Source: an uncultured Ruminococcus sp. (GTDB lineage Bacteria; Bacillota; Clostridia; Lachnospirales; Lachnospiraceae). From it: 14,854 bases of DNA. Shown here in pieces: positions 5,698 through 12,374 of this stretch (position 1 is its first letter; each line of letters opens with the position of its first letter). The position numbers were made by a program, and so were the translations under genes. The stretch spans positions 1 to 14,854 of the forward strand of contig USKR01000005.1 of assembly GCA_900555215.1 (NCBI GenBank). The letters are read 5' to 3'. Below the pieces are notes generated by a model. It was not told the DNA's origin and did not search any database. It saw nothing but the letters and a program-made list of their open reading frames with translations.

Positions 5698-6342
5698 TTT
5701 TTGCTCGACCTCCATTTCTTTCCAATTTGCCCGTGTGATCAGGTCCATCACAGCGGCATAATCTTTTGAGTGTCTGTTCTGCTCATATCTTGCCACGATA
5801 GTTTGGATTTCCCTGCCGGCTTTCAAATCCATCCGGAGATTCTTGAGCCAGAAGTTTTCCTCCTGAGTCAATTCCCGAGTAATCAGGAGCTGCATGGGAA
5901 TCGCATCTCCGGTCAGGTAATAGATTCCCTTATCCTGGTTTTCCACGTGTATTCCGCGGACAGCTGAGAGATGATTCAGCATTTCCCGCGGGTAATGGCT
6001 GCAGGCAAAAGTGATTGTCAGTTCCTTCGGATCAATTTCTTTTATTCTGTCAGTATTGGATTGATAAAAGCAGGTATAACCGTATACTTTGTAGAAATCA
6101 TTTATACTGAGATAATCACCCGGCGCTTTGTATTCAATAATGTTATGCTGGCGGAATATTCTGCCGATGGCTTTTCTGACGGGGAGATCCCGCAGCTTTT
6201 TGACAATAAGGATATCAATCTGGGGTGGTTTTTTACTCAGCAGATACTCCTCATGCATCTCCAGAAATTCCATTTCCTCTTTCAGGGTAATGCGGAGCGC
6301 CGCGCCAAAAGCAGGATGCCATTGTAACTTTCTTTTCTCCAT
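5491..6342 (-). CDS. Rpn-family PD-(D/E)XK nuclease/putative transposase protein
   Basis: A 283-residue protein from ATG 6342 with GGAG just upstream. The nuclease core shows QIDILIVKK (D43) and NIIEYKAPGD (E70-x-K72), the D...ExK arrangement of the PD-(D/E)XK_2/Rpn family. The family promotes recombination in E. coli and contributes to phage defence. Residues about 75-190 complete the family's N-terminal domain (YKVYGYTCFY, LTITFACSHYPREML). A charged helix follows with a near-repeat MEQGMELGMERG (residues 236-246), then a short C-terminal module (SSAEEIAEKCDLPLKQVREIL) that looks like a helix-turn-helix. The Met-Gly-Glu linker is usual in this family and tends to vary in copy number. It is the only complete - strand gene in the window. 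Confidence 0.85.
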   Translation of the reverse strand: MEKRKLQWHPAFGAALRITLKEEMEFLEMHEEYLLSKKPPQIDILIVKKLRDLPVRKAIGRIFRQHNIIEYKAPGDYLSINDFYKVYGYTCFYQSNTDRIKEIDPKELTITFACSHYPREMLNHLSAVRGIHVENQDKGIYYLTGDAIPMQLLITRELTQEENFWLKNLRMDLKAGREIQTIVARYEQNRHSKDYAAVMDLITRANWKEMEVEQKMCDALRELFAEELKEENERGMEQGMELGMERGIHLAKLIFKLSAQGSSAEEIAEKCDLPLKQVREILE

Positions 6343-6508
6343 TTATCTCCTTTTTAGTATATCCAATTCGTTTTCAGGCTGCAACAATATCAGTAAATTT
6401 TATAGATATCAATGGAATCTCCTCCTTTTTCAGTACTTTTTAAAATGCTTTGATTCGGTGGTAATAAACGTTGAAATTGCTCGACGTTAGAGCAGGAAGT
6501 ATATTTTG

Positions 6509-6577
6509 GGACGGCTGATCAGGGCGATAGCCCTGCCGTCCGGGACAATTCCAGGTTGTGCATATATCTGCCTGGAA
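6509..6577 (+). ncRNA. Candidate structured RNA: two adjacent hairpins
   Basis: Hairpin 1 has arms GGACGG (6509-6514) and CCGTCC (6536-6541) enclosing a five-base bulge and an inner stem CAGGGC-GATA-GCCCTG. Hairpin 2 has TTCCAGG (6549-6555) and CCTGGAA (6571-6577). A TTGCTC-17-TATATT promoter-like pair at 6477-6505 points into it, though the predicted start would fall within the first arm. No known RNA family is recognised. It could be a small RNA, a leader of the 6751 gene or the remnant of a mobile element. Confidence 0.3.
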
Positions 6578-6640
6578 AGAGTAAAGATAGAATAGCATAA
6601 GCAGGATGAAAGAACAAGGGTTTTTTAGCTGAACCTTTGC

Positions 6641-6669
6641 TTTACGGATACCGGACGTCATGCTAAGAT
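6641..6669 (+). promoter_or_regulatory. Promoter for the GNAT gene at 6751
   Basis: TTTACG (6641-6646) and TAAGAT (6664-6669) are 17 bases apart, each with four of six consensus matches, and a TG one base before the -10 makes it an extended -10 type. Transcription would start near 6676, giving a leader of about 75 bases. Confidence 0.45.
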
Positions 6670-6678
6670 AGGAAGGAG

Positions 6679-6706
6679 AAAACAAAGATAAAACAAAGAT
6701 AAAACA
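6679..6706 (+). repeat. 11-bp tandem repeat, about 2.5 copies
   Basis: The unit AAAACAAAGAT occurs at 6679-6689 and again at 6690-6700, with a partial third copy to 6706. It lies in the leader between the promoter and the ribosome site of the 6751 gene, where a change in copy number would alter leader length. Confidence 0.7.
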
Positions 6707-6750
6707 CAGGGGCAGATAATGTCCCTTGTTTCATAATAAGGAGGATTATG

Positions 6751-7386
6751 ATGCTTAATATCAGAAATGAAAGGGAAACAGATTATAAAATTGTAGAGGA
6801 TATTACGAGAAAGGCTTTTTATAATGTATACGTTCCGGGATGTATGGAGCATTATCTTGTCCATATCATGCGGGGACATGAAGATTTTATACCGGAGCTG
6901 GATTTTGTGATCGAGCTTGACGGGCAGATTGTGGGGAACATCATGTACACGAAAGCAAAACTGACGGATGAAGGCGGAACAGAGAAAGAAATCGTGACAT
7001 TCGGGCCTGTCAGTATCCTGCCAAAGTACCAGAGAAAGGGGTACGGGAAAATGCTGATCGAGCATTCTCTTAAACGCGCGGCTGAACTGGGGTATGAGGC
7101 AGTTGTGATCATGGGAAGTCCGGCAAATTATGTGGGCAGTGGATTTCAGTGCTGCAGGAAGTACAATATCTGCGTGGAAAAGGAGAAATATCCTGCGGCA
7201 ATGCCTGTAAAGGAGCTTAAGCCGGGCGCTTTGGACGGGAAACGGTGGTTTTATTCAGACAGTCCGGTGATGAATGTTGATGAGCGGGAAGCACAGGCGT
7301 TTGACGATGGCCTGGAGAAAATGGAGAAGAAATGGATGCCGAGCCAGGAAGCATTTTATATTATGAGCCATGCATTTGTGGAATAG
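6751..7386 (+). CDS. GNAT family N-acetyltransferase, YhbS-like (intact)
   Basis: AAGGAGG at 6738-6744 precedes two consecutive ATG codons, 6748 and 6751; the second has the better spacing (6 bases) and gives 211 residues starting MLNIRNERETDYKIVEDITRKAF. FGPVSILPKYQRKGYGKMLIEHSL contains motif A (QRKGYG), and VIMGSPANYVGSGFQCCRKYNI is the 'G.P.NY...GF' segment of YhbS-like acetyltransferases. The C-terminal extension with LKPGALDGKRWFY and EKKWMPSQEAFYI is typical of the larger clostridial members. Full length, cytosolic, acceptor unknown. It has its own promoter at 6641. Confidence 0.85.
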   Translation: MLNIRNERETDYKIVEDITRKAFYNVYVPGCMEHYLVHIMRGHEDFIPELDFVIELDGQIVGNIMYTKAKLTDEGGTEKEIVTFGPVSILPKYQRKGYGKMLIEHSLKRAAELGYEAVVIMGSPANYVGSGFQCCRKYNICVEKEKYPAAMPVKELKPGALDGKRWFYSDSPVMNVDEREAQAFDDGLEKMEKKWMPSQEAFYIMSHAFVE

Positions 7387-7412
7387 AAAAGAATATCACA
7401 GGGGGAAGATGT

Positions 7413-7720
7413 ATGAATTCAATCTGCGGAACAGACTGCTGTGAGAAATGCGGCAGAAAAGAAGAATGCGGAGGCTGAACGGATTTTATGTCAACCTGGA
7501 GTATCCCCTTCCAAACGGGCAGTCCGTAAAGCTGCTTGAGGATAATAAAGTATACCTGGGGAATCAGATAGAGATCCCGGGAAGCAGCAGATGTTATGGA
7601 ATCGTGGCGGACGAGAAATATCTTCTTGTTTGTGAATATGGATGTGGAGGAGCTGATCCTCAGATCGTTGTATATAAGAGACGGCAGGCACGGAACTCTG
7701 TGTGTGAAGAGCTGAAATAA
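7413..7720 (+). pseudogene. Cys-rich (DUF3795-like) protein with the middle deleted
   Basis: ATG 7413 after GGGGGAAG opens MNSICGTDCCEKCGRKEECGG and ends at TGA 7476-7478. This is the characteristic N-terminus of a family of small proteins with several Cys pairs. The following frame, from about 7475, reads LNGFYVNLEYPLPNGQSVKLLEDNKVYLGNQIE...CYGIVADEKYLLVCEYG...IVVYKRR, the C-terminal beta-rich part of the same family. In relatives, as I recall them, some 45 residues separate the two, including more cysteines and a helix. The two parts abut at 7469-7478 with a frame change and no inserted DNA. The protein should be non-functional unless the 3' part is translated separately, for which no ribosome site is evident. 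Confidence 0.65.
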
Positions 7721-7734
7721 GCCTGAAAATGCAG

Positions 7735-7752
7735 TGTCAAAGACATTTGACA
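7735..7752. promoter_or_regulatory. Operator-like inverted repeat 1 upstream of the XRE gene
   Basis: TGTCAAA (7735-7741) and TTTGACA (7746-7752) form a perfect inverted repeat around GACA. A second copy of the same motif lies 44 bases downstream, about four helical turns, so two dimers could sit on the same face of the DNA. Autoregulation by the XRE protein is the simplest reading. Confidence 0.6.
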
Positions 7753-7778
7753 GCCCAAAAACAGGAGAAAAACAGAGA

Positions 7779-7796
7779 TGTCAAAGTTGTTTGATA
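7779..7796. promoter_or_regulatory. Operator-like inverted repeat 2, overlapping a possible -35 box
   Basis: TGTCAAA (7779-7785) and TTTGATA (7790-7796) surround GTTG; one base differs from the perfect copy at 7735-7752. Its right arm contains TTGATA (7791-7796), which with AATGAT (7813-7818) at 16 bases makes a weak promoter for the XRE gene. A bound regulator would cover the -35. Confidence 0.55.
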
Positions 7797-7845
7797 GACG
7801 AAGCATCTCCGAAATGATTAAATTTGAATTACAGGGAGACAGAAA

Positions 7846-8451
7846 ATGGAACTGGGAACACAGATCAGAAAATATCGGAATGAAAGGACATTGTCTCAGG
7901 AGGCACTGGCAGAAAAGGTCTATGTGTCACGGCAGACGGTTTCGAACTGGGAGAATGACAAGAGTTATCCTGACGTGAAAAGCCTTATGCTGCTCAGTGA
8001 AGTTTTCGAAGTCTCTTTAGATCAATTAATCAAAGGAGATGTGGAGATCATGAAAGAACAGATTGATCAGATCGATCAGACAGATCAGAAGCGGTTTGGG
8101 CGCCTGAGCAATATCTTTACTATATTATTCCTGGCAGTCCTTATCACGCCGGTCCCGCTTGTGCACTTCCTGTCTTATGCAGGGCTTGCCATCTGGATTG
8201 TGATCCTGGGGGCTGGAAGCTATGCGGCGATGCTCGTGGAACGGGAGAAGAAAAGGCTTGATATCCAGACCTATCAGGAAATTATCGCGTTTACAGAAGG
8301 GAAAACCCTGAGTGAGATTGAAAAAGCAAGGGAAGAGGGGAAACGGCCGTACCAGAAAGTGCTTCTGGTGATTGCTTCAGGAGTGCTTGGACTAGTTGTT
8401 ACGGTATTTTTTCTGTGGCTGCTGGGGGACAGCTTCCATTATAGGATATAG
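7846..8451 (+). CDS. XRE-family regulator with C-terminal membrane segments
   Basis: A 201-residue protein with ATG 7846 after AGGGAGA. Residues 1-60 are a Cro/C1-type helix-turn-helix (IRKYRNERTLSQEALAEKVYVSRQTVSNWENDKSYPDVKSLMLLSEVFEVSLDQLI), with recognition helix SRQTVSNWE. A Gln/Asp-rich linker (DQIDQTDQ) follows. Two hydrophobic segments (about 87-130, IFTILFLAVLITPVPLVHFLSYAGLAIWIVILGAGSY) and a third (about 178-198, VLLVIASGVLGLVVTVFFLWLLG) suggest a membrane-anchored regulator. Proteins of this plan often control an adjacent ABC exporter. Here the gene is followed by GPP34, an ABC ATPase and a permease on the same strand, and preceded by two matching palindromes, consistent with local control. 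The ligand is unknown. Confidence 0.85.
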   Translation: MELGTQIRKYRNERTLSQEALAEKVYVSRQTVSNWENDKSYPDVKSLMLLSEVFEVSLDQLIKGDVEIMKEQIDQIDQTDQKRFGRLSNIFTILFLAVLITPVPLVHFLSYAGLAIWIVILGAGSYAAMLVEREKKRLDIQTYQEIIAFTEGKTLSEIEKAREEGKRPYQKVLLVIASGVLGLVVTVFFLWLLGDSFHYRI

Positions 8452-8497
8452 GAGAGGAGTTGTTTGGAGAAAAACAGAACATTTGGAGGCAAACAGT

Positions 8498-9009
8498 ATG
8501 GACAGGAGATTAATTGCGCAGGAGTATTATGTGTTAATGATCGATAACAACGGGCTTATACCATCGATGCACAGGGATGAAACGGGAGCAGGTCTTGTGG
8601 CGGCAGCTTTTCTGGACCTGATAGTAAATGATATTGTTGCAATAGAAAAGAAAAGGGTTACTGTAATAAAGGGGCTTCCAGACAGTCTGGCTTATCTTGA
8701 AGATTTATATACATATCTGAAAGAAAAACCTCGCCATATGGAAAAGATGATGACAGACTTTTACGCATGAAGCTCAGATCGGCATTGCAGGAAGAAGAGA
8801 TGGATTCCTGCGATGCGGCACTGATCTGGCTCCTGCAGCAGGCGAACTGCCTGAAGCAGTATTTTTCAAAACATGAGACAGATCAGTTGAAGAACAGGCT
8901 GAAAGAAATGAAGAAAGACCCGGTGAACAAACAGATTGCTAATATGATTGATTACGTCAGTGATATGGCAGCCGTTATAGCAGCGGCAGTGGTAGTGGCT
9001 GTAAACTGA
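8498..9009 (+). pseudogene. Bacterial GPP34/GOLPH3-like protein split by an internal deletion
   Basis: The first part starts at ATG 8498, 8 bases after GGAGG (8485-8489), and has 90 residues, MDRRLIAQEYYVLMIDNNGLIPSMHRDE...YLKEKPRHMEKMMTDFYA, ending at TGA 8768-8770. The second part, in another frame from ATG 8767, is KLRSALQEEEMDSCDAALIWLLQQANCLKQYFSKHE...NKQIANMIDYVSDMAAVIAAAVV, ending at 9009. They are the N-terminal and C-terminal helical parts of one GPP34 protein. About 55 residues of the family's middle are absent, including the glycine-rich 'GGLFG' loop/hairpin region that in eukaryotic GOLPH3 contributes to membrane lipid binding. The ATGA overlap could allow coupled translation of two pieces, but the missing core argues for loss of function. 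Bacterial roles of this family are poorly known. Confidence 0.7.
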
Positions 9010-9054
9010 GACGGTCGTGTGGAAACAACGAATAGAAAAGATGAGGGAGAAGAC

Positions 9055-9762
9055 ATGAAATTTATCATTGAACATCTTGAGAAACATTTTGACAAGAAGG
9101 AAGTGCTGAGAGATATTGACTTTACGTTTGAAGAGGGGAAAATCTACGGGCTTCTGGGGCGCAACGGCGCGGGAAAGACCACGCTGTTTAACTGTATCAA
9201 CCGGGACATCAAGGCGGACGGCGGAAGCTTCTACCTGGAAGAAGGCGGAACACGCCGGGAAGTAAAGCCGGAGGATATCGGCTATGTGCTGTCCATGCCG
9301 GCAGTGCCGGAGTTCCTGACCGGGCGGGAGTTTCTGAAATTCTTTCTGGATATTAACTCAGATTCCATCCGGGAACCGAAAAGCATTGACGAATATTTTG
9401 ATTTCATGAGCATTGAGCCCGAAGATCGGGACAAGCTGATGAAAGACTATTCTCACGGGATGAAAAATAAGATGCAGATGCTTGTCAATATCATTGCGGA
9501 GCCGAAGATCCTTCTTCTCGATGAACCTCTGACTTCCCTTGACGTGGTCGTGGCGGAAGAGATGAAGCAGCTTCTCCGGTCACTGAAGGACGGGCGGATC
9601 ACTATTTTCTCCACTCATATCATGGACCTGGCGCTGGATCTGTGCGATGTGATCGTGCTTCTCAGCCATGGAGAGCTGGAAGTAGTGGAAAAATCCAATC
9701 TGGACAGCCGGGAATTTAAGGACAAGATCATTGCGGCGCTGCGGGAGGAAGATCATGTATAA
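9055..9762 (+). CDS. ABC transporter ATP-binding protein
   Basis: ATG 9055 (MKFIIEHLEKHFDKKEVLRDIDFTFEEG) follows AGGGAGAAG; an in-frame GTG at 9019 has no ribosome site. The protein has 235 residues, normal for a stand-alone ATPase. It shows Walker A GRNGAGKTT, a shortened Q-loop region, a diverged signature YSHGMKNKMQ, Walker B ILLLDEP with catalytic Glu, D-loop SLD and H-loop STH. The diverged signature and small size fit ABC-2-like exporters paired with a large two-half permease. It overlaps the permease gene by 8 bases, so translation is probably coupled, and it lies in the set headed by the XRE regulator. Confidence 0.9.
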   Translation: MKFIIEHLEKHFDKKEVLRDIDFTFEEGKIYGLLGRNGAGKTTLFNCINRDIKADGGSFYLEEGGTRREVKPEDIGYVLSMPAVPEFLTGREFLKFFLDINSDSIREPKSIDEYFDFMSIEPEDRDKLMKDYSHGMKNKMQMLVNIIAEPKILLLDEPLTSLDVVVAEEMKQLLRSLKDGRITIFSTHIMDLALDLCDVIVLLSHGELEVVEKSNLDSREFKDKIIAALREEDHV

Positions 9763-11326
9763 AACATTACGTCTTTCTTTTTCACTGAAAAATACATACC
9801 GGGTAAACAGTATCCTGTTTGCTATTAAGCAGATCCCGCTGATCAAGAAGATTCTGCCGGATGCGCTCTACGGAGTGAGAGGGCTGAAGATCTTTGCAAA
9901 TATCATTTCTGTTATATGGGAAGTTATTTCAGTGTTTCTTGGGAAATTTTTATATTTCATCACCATGGTCTGGGGTATTGGGATTCTGTATAAAAATGTC
10001 CCGGCTGACCAGATATTCCTGCACATCCTGCTCATGCTGACGGTGATCGGCGCTTATATGAACACCAGCATGTTTAATCCCACCAGGGATAAGTATTACG
10101 CAATGATCCAGCTCCGCATGAATGCCCGGGAATATACGCTGGTCAACTATGGATATATGATTTTGAAGGTGATCGCAGGCTTTCTGCCATTCGCAATTAT
10201 ATTTGGAATGCAAAGAGAAGTGCCGGTCTGGTTCTGCATCCTGATCCCGTTTTCCGTGGCTGGGATAAAGCTTGCGGTGGCAGCGTATTCCTTATGGGAT
10301 TATGAGAAGAGCGGAAATGTATACAATGAAAACAAGATCAAAAAACACCTCTGGATCTTTGCAGCAGTCCTGCTGGCGCTTGCCTATGCGCTGCCTGCCG
10401 CAGGGATTGTCCTCCCGTCTGCCGTGTCCATGGGTGTGCTGGGGCTGTTTATCCTGGCGGGGCTCTTCAGCGCCCGGAAGATCATATCTTTTGAACATTA
10501 TCGGGAAGTCAACCAGGAGCTGCTCGCTCAGGTGGTAAACCAGATGGACGCGGTAAAGCAGGCAGTAAGGACAGTGAGCGATAAATCGATCTCCACGGAT
10601 GTCTCTATCACAAGTAAGCGCAGAGGCTTTGAATACTTAAACGATCTCTTTATCAAGCGTCACAGAAAGATCCTTTGGAAATCAACGCTCCGTATAGCGG
10701 AGATCTGTCTTGTTTTAAGCTGTGCGGCAGTCATAGCGCTGACAATGGTGCCGGAGGCGAAAAAAGACATCAATGAACTTATCATGACCTGGCTTCCGTA
10801 TTTTACGTTCATTATGTATGCCATTAACCGCGGGACCGGGTTTACTAAGGCTTTGTTTATGAACTGCGATCACAGCCTGCTGACATATTCCTTCTACAAG
10901 CAGCCCGGATGCATCTTAAAACTGTTCCGGATCCGCCTGCGGGAGATCATGAAGGTGAATGCCCTCCCTGCCGTTGTGATCGGCGCGGGACTGTGCGCGA
11001 TCCTGTATGCCTCGGGCGGAACTGAGAATCTGCTGAATTATGTGGTTTTATTTGTATCGATCCTCTGCATGAGCCTGTTTTTCTCCATCCATTACCTGAC
11101 GATCTACTATCTGCTGCAGCCGTATAATGCCGGAACAGAGATGAAAAGCGGCATGTATCAGGTCATTCTCTCTGTTACCTATCTGGTCTGCTTCTTCCTG
11201 ATGCAGGTCAGGATGCCGATCCTGGTATTCGGGATCGCCTGTATCGCATTTTGTGTGGTCTATTCTATTGCGGCATGCGTTCTTGTGTACCGGTTTGCGC
11301 CGAAGACATTCAGGCTGAGAACCTGA
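9755..11326 (+). CDS. ABC transporter permease, large polytopic membrane protein
   Basis: ATG 9755 (MYKTLRLSFSLKNTYRVNS) lies within the last codons of the ATPase gene and follows GGGAGGA. The product has 523 residues with about ten to twelve hydrophobic segments in two groups: about 65-240 (VISVFLGKFLYFITMVWGIGILY, IFLHILLMLTVIGAY, GYMILKVIAGFLPFAIIFG, LWIFAAVLLALAYALPAAGIVL) and about 315-515. A cytosolic linker of about 80 residues (YREVNQELLAQVVNQMDAVKQAVRTVSD) separates them. I do not recognise a named subfamily. The substrate is unknown; the regulator/ATPase/permease layout suggests export of a peptide, lipid or drug. Confidence 0.85.
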   Translation: MYKTLRLSFSLKNTYRVNSILFAIKQIPLIKKILPDALYGVRGLKIFANIISVIWEVISVFLGKFLYFITMVWGIGILYKNVPADQIFLHILLMLTVIGAYMNTSMFNPTRDKYYAMIQLRMNAREYTLVNYGYMILKVIAGFLPFAIIFGMQREVPVWFCILIPFSVAGIKLAVAAYSLWDYEKSGNVYNENKIKKHLWIFAAVLLALAYALPAAGIVLPSAVSMGVLGLFILAGLFSARKIISFEHYREVNQELLAQVVNQMDAVKQAVRTVSDKSISTDVSITSKRRGFEYLNDLFIKRHRKILWKSTLRIAEICLVLSCAAVIALTMVPEAKKDINELIMTWLPYFTFIMYAINRGTGFTKALFMNCDHSLLTYSFYKQPGCILKLFRIRLREIMKVNALPAVVIGAGLCAILYASGGTENLLNYVVLFVSILCMSLFFSIHYLTIYYLLQPYNAGTEMKSGMYQVILSVTYLVCFFLMQVRMPILVFGIACIAFCVVYSIAACVLVYRFAPKTFRLRT

Positions 11327-11353
11327 GAAAAAAGCCGAAAGGAGGCATCCGAA

Positions 11354-11989
11354 ATGAACCGATGTCCATGGTGTACATGCAATGACAAAATGACCCGCTA
11401 TCATGATGAAGAGTGGGGCGTTCCGCTTCACGATGATCAGAAGCAGTTCGAGTTTCTGATGATGGAAGTGATGCAGTGCGGTCTGAACTGGAATATGATG
11501 ATACAGAAGCGGGAGATTTTCAGGACCTGCTTTGATAATTTTGACTTTGATAAAGTGGCAGAGTATAGCGAGGAGGATATTGATCGGATCATGAATACGG
11601 AGGGCATGATCCGTTCCCGAAGGAAGATTGAAGCTGTAATACATAATGCCCGCTGTTTTCAGAAGATAAGAGAGGAATTCGGATCTTTCAGTAAATATAT
11701 CTGGAACTTTACAAAAGGAAAAACCTATCTCTATGCTGGACATCAGAAGGGGGAGGTACCTGCAAGGAACGGGCTGTCAGATAAGGTGAGCGGAGATCTG
11801 AAAAAGAGAGGTATGAAATACATGGGCTCGGTTACTGTTTATTCCCATCTGCAGGCGTGCGGGATCATCAATGATCATCTGGAATCCTGTTTTAGGTATG
11901 CGGAGCTTGTGGGAATATCGGATGCGGTTCCGGCTCCTTGGGATCTGATGACAGGAGGACCGGATTCAGCGTTGGAAAGGGGATCTTGA
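11354..11989 (+). CDS. tag: DNA-3-methyladenine glycosylase I
   Basis: A 211-residue protein, ATG 11354 after AAAGGAGG. It removes 3-methyladenine from alkylated DNA in base excision repair. The known functional residues of E. coli Tag are present at equivalent positions: zinc ligands Cys4 (MNRCPW) and His17 (YHDEEWGVP), the NDHxxxC pair near the C-terminus (INDHLESC), and catalytic-pocket Glu38 and Trp46 in MMEVMQCGLNWNMM. The helix-hairpin-helix region follows (SEEDIDRIMNTEGMIRSRRKIEAVIHNA). A tail of about 25 residues (GISDAVPAPWDLM) extends beyond the E. coli protein. The frame is intact. It ends two bases before the broken GNAT at 11992. Confidence 0.93.
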   Translation: MNRCPWCTCNDKMTRYHDEEWGVPLHDDQKQFEFLMMEVMQCGLNWNMMIQKREIFRTCFDNFDFDKVAEYSEEDIDRIMNTEGMIRSRRKIEAVIHNARCFQKIREEFGSFSKYIWNFTKGKTYLYAGHQKGEVPARNGLSDKVSGDLKKRGMKYMGSVTVYSHLQACGIINDHLESCFRYAELVGISDAVPAPWDLMTGGPDSALERGS

Positions 11990-11991
11990 GT

Positions 11992-12296
11992 ATGATAAGG
12001 AAAATGCAGACAGCAGATATAGACGAAACAGCGGGGATCAGGACTATATTGCAGGTATTTTTGTCAGGGAAGAAGCGCAGAACCGGGGGATCGGAAAGAG
12101 TCTTCTGGATCGGGTGAAGGAGGAAAAGCGGAAGCTGGCTTTAAATGTATATGTCAGAAATATGAGAGCTGTACGGTTCTATCTGAGAGAAGGATTTCGG
12201 ATCGTGGAGGATGGTACTGATGAGAATACCGGTGAGAAAGAATATCTGATGCGCTGGGAGAAAGAGAGCATCCCCGGGAAAGACAGACGGAATTAA
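11992..12296 (+). pseudogene. YjaB-like GNAT acetyltransferase with a large internal deletion
   Basis: ATG 11992 begins MIRKMQTADIDETAGI, the typical start of YjaB-like GNATs, then the frame turns into unrelated residues and stops at 12115-12117. One frame over, from GAT at 12036, the C-terminal half continues: DQDYIAGIFVREEAQNRGIGKSLLDRVKEEKRKLALNVYVRNMRAVRFYLREGFRIVEDGTDENTGEKEYLMRW. Here motif A (QNRGIG) is preserved. About 50 residues between 'AGI' and 'DQDYIAG' are missing relative to the family (E. coli YjaB has the HDFL...W segment there). The bases GATC at 12036-12039 serve both the Ile codon on the left and the Asp codon on the right, so they may be the short homology at which the deletion formed. 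It follows tag closely and was probably co-transcribed with it. Confidence 0.75.
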
Positions 12297-12374
12297 AAAA
12301 TTCTTAAAAAGTTCTTCGAAATATTTTCTGATATTATCTGCTATGCTATGGAAAAATTGAAAGGAGAGATATAT

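Larger units (their letters stand above)
6343..6747. other. Intergenic region of about 400 bases with hairpins, promoter and tandem repeat
   Basis: No convincing protein gene lies between rpn (- strand) and the GNAT at 6751 (+ strand). The left part (6343-6470) is AT-rich. The middle holds consecutive inverted repeats (6478-6494, 6509-6541, 6549-6577, 6615-6639). The right part has a promoter (6641-6669) and an 11-bp tandem repeat (6679-6706). An open frame on the reverse strand (6440-6685) has no family features and is unlikely to be coding. Confidence 0.6.

Noticed and set aside
7778..7978. ATG open frame MSKLFDRRSISEM upstream of and overlapping the XRE gene
   Set aside because: Its start lies at the second operator, it has no domain features, and most of it overlaps the HTH coding region in another frame.
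8058..8092. Repeated GATCAG in the XRE gene, considered as an operator or repeat element
   Set aside because: It is in frame and encodes the Gln/Asp-rich linker DQIDQTDQ; codon repetition explains it.
11048..11743. Reverse-strand open frame of 231 codons opposite the permease end and tag
   Set aside because: It spans two recognised + strand genes and the gap between them, and has no family features.
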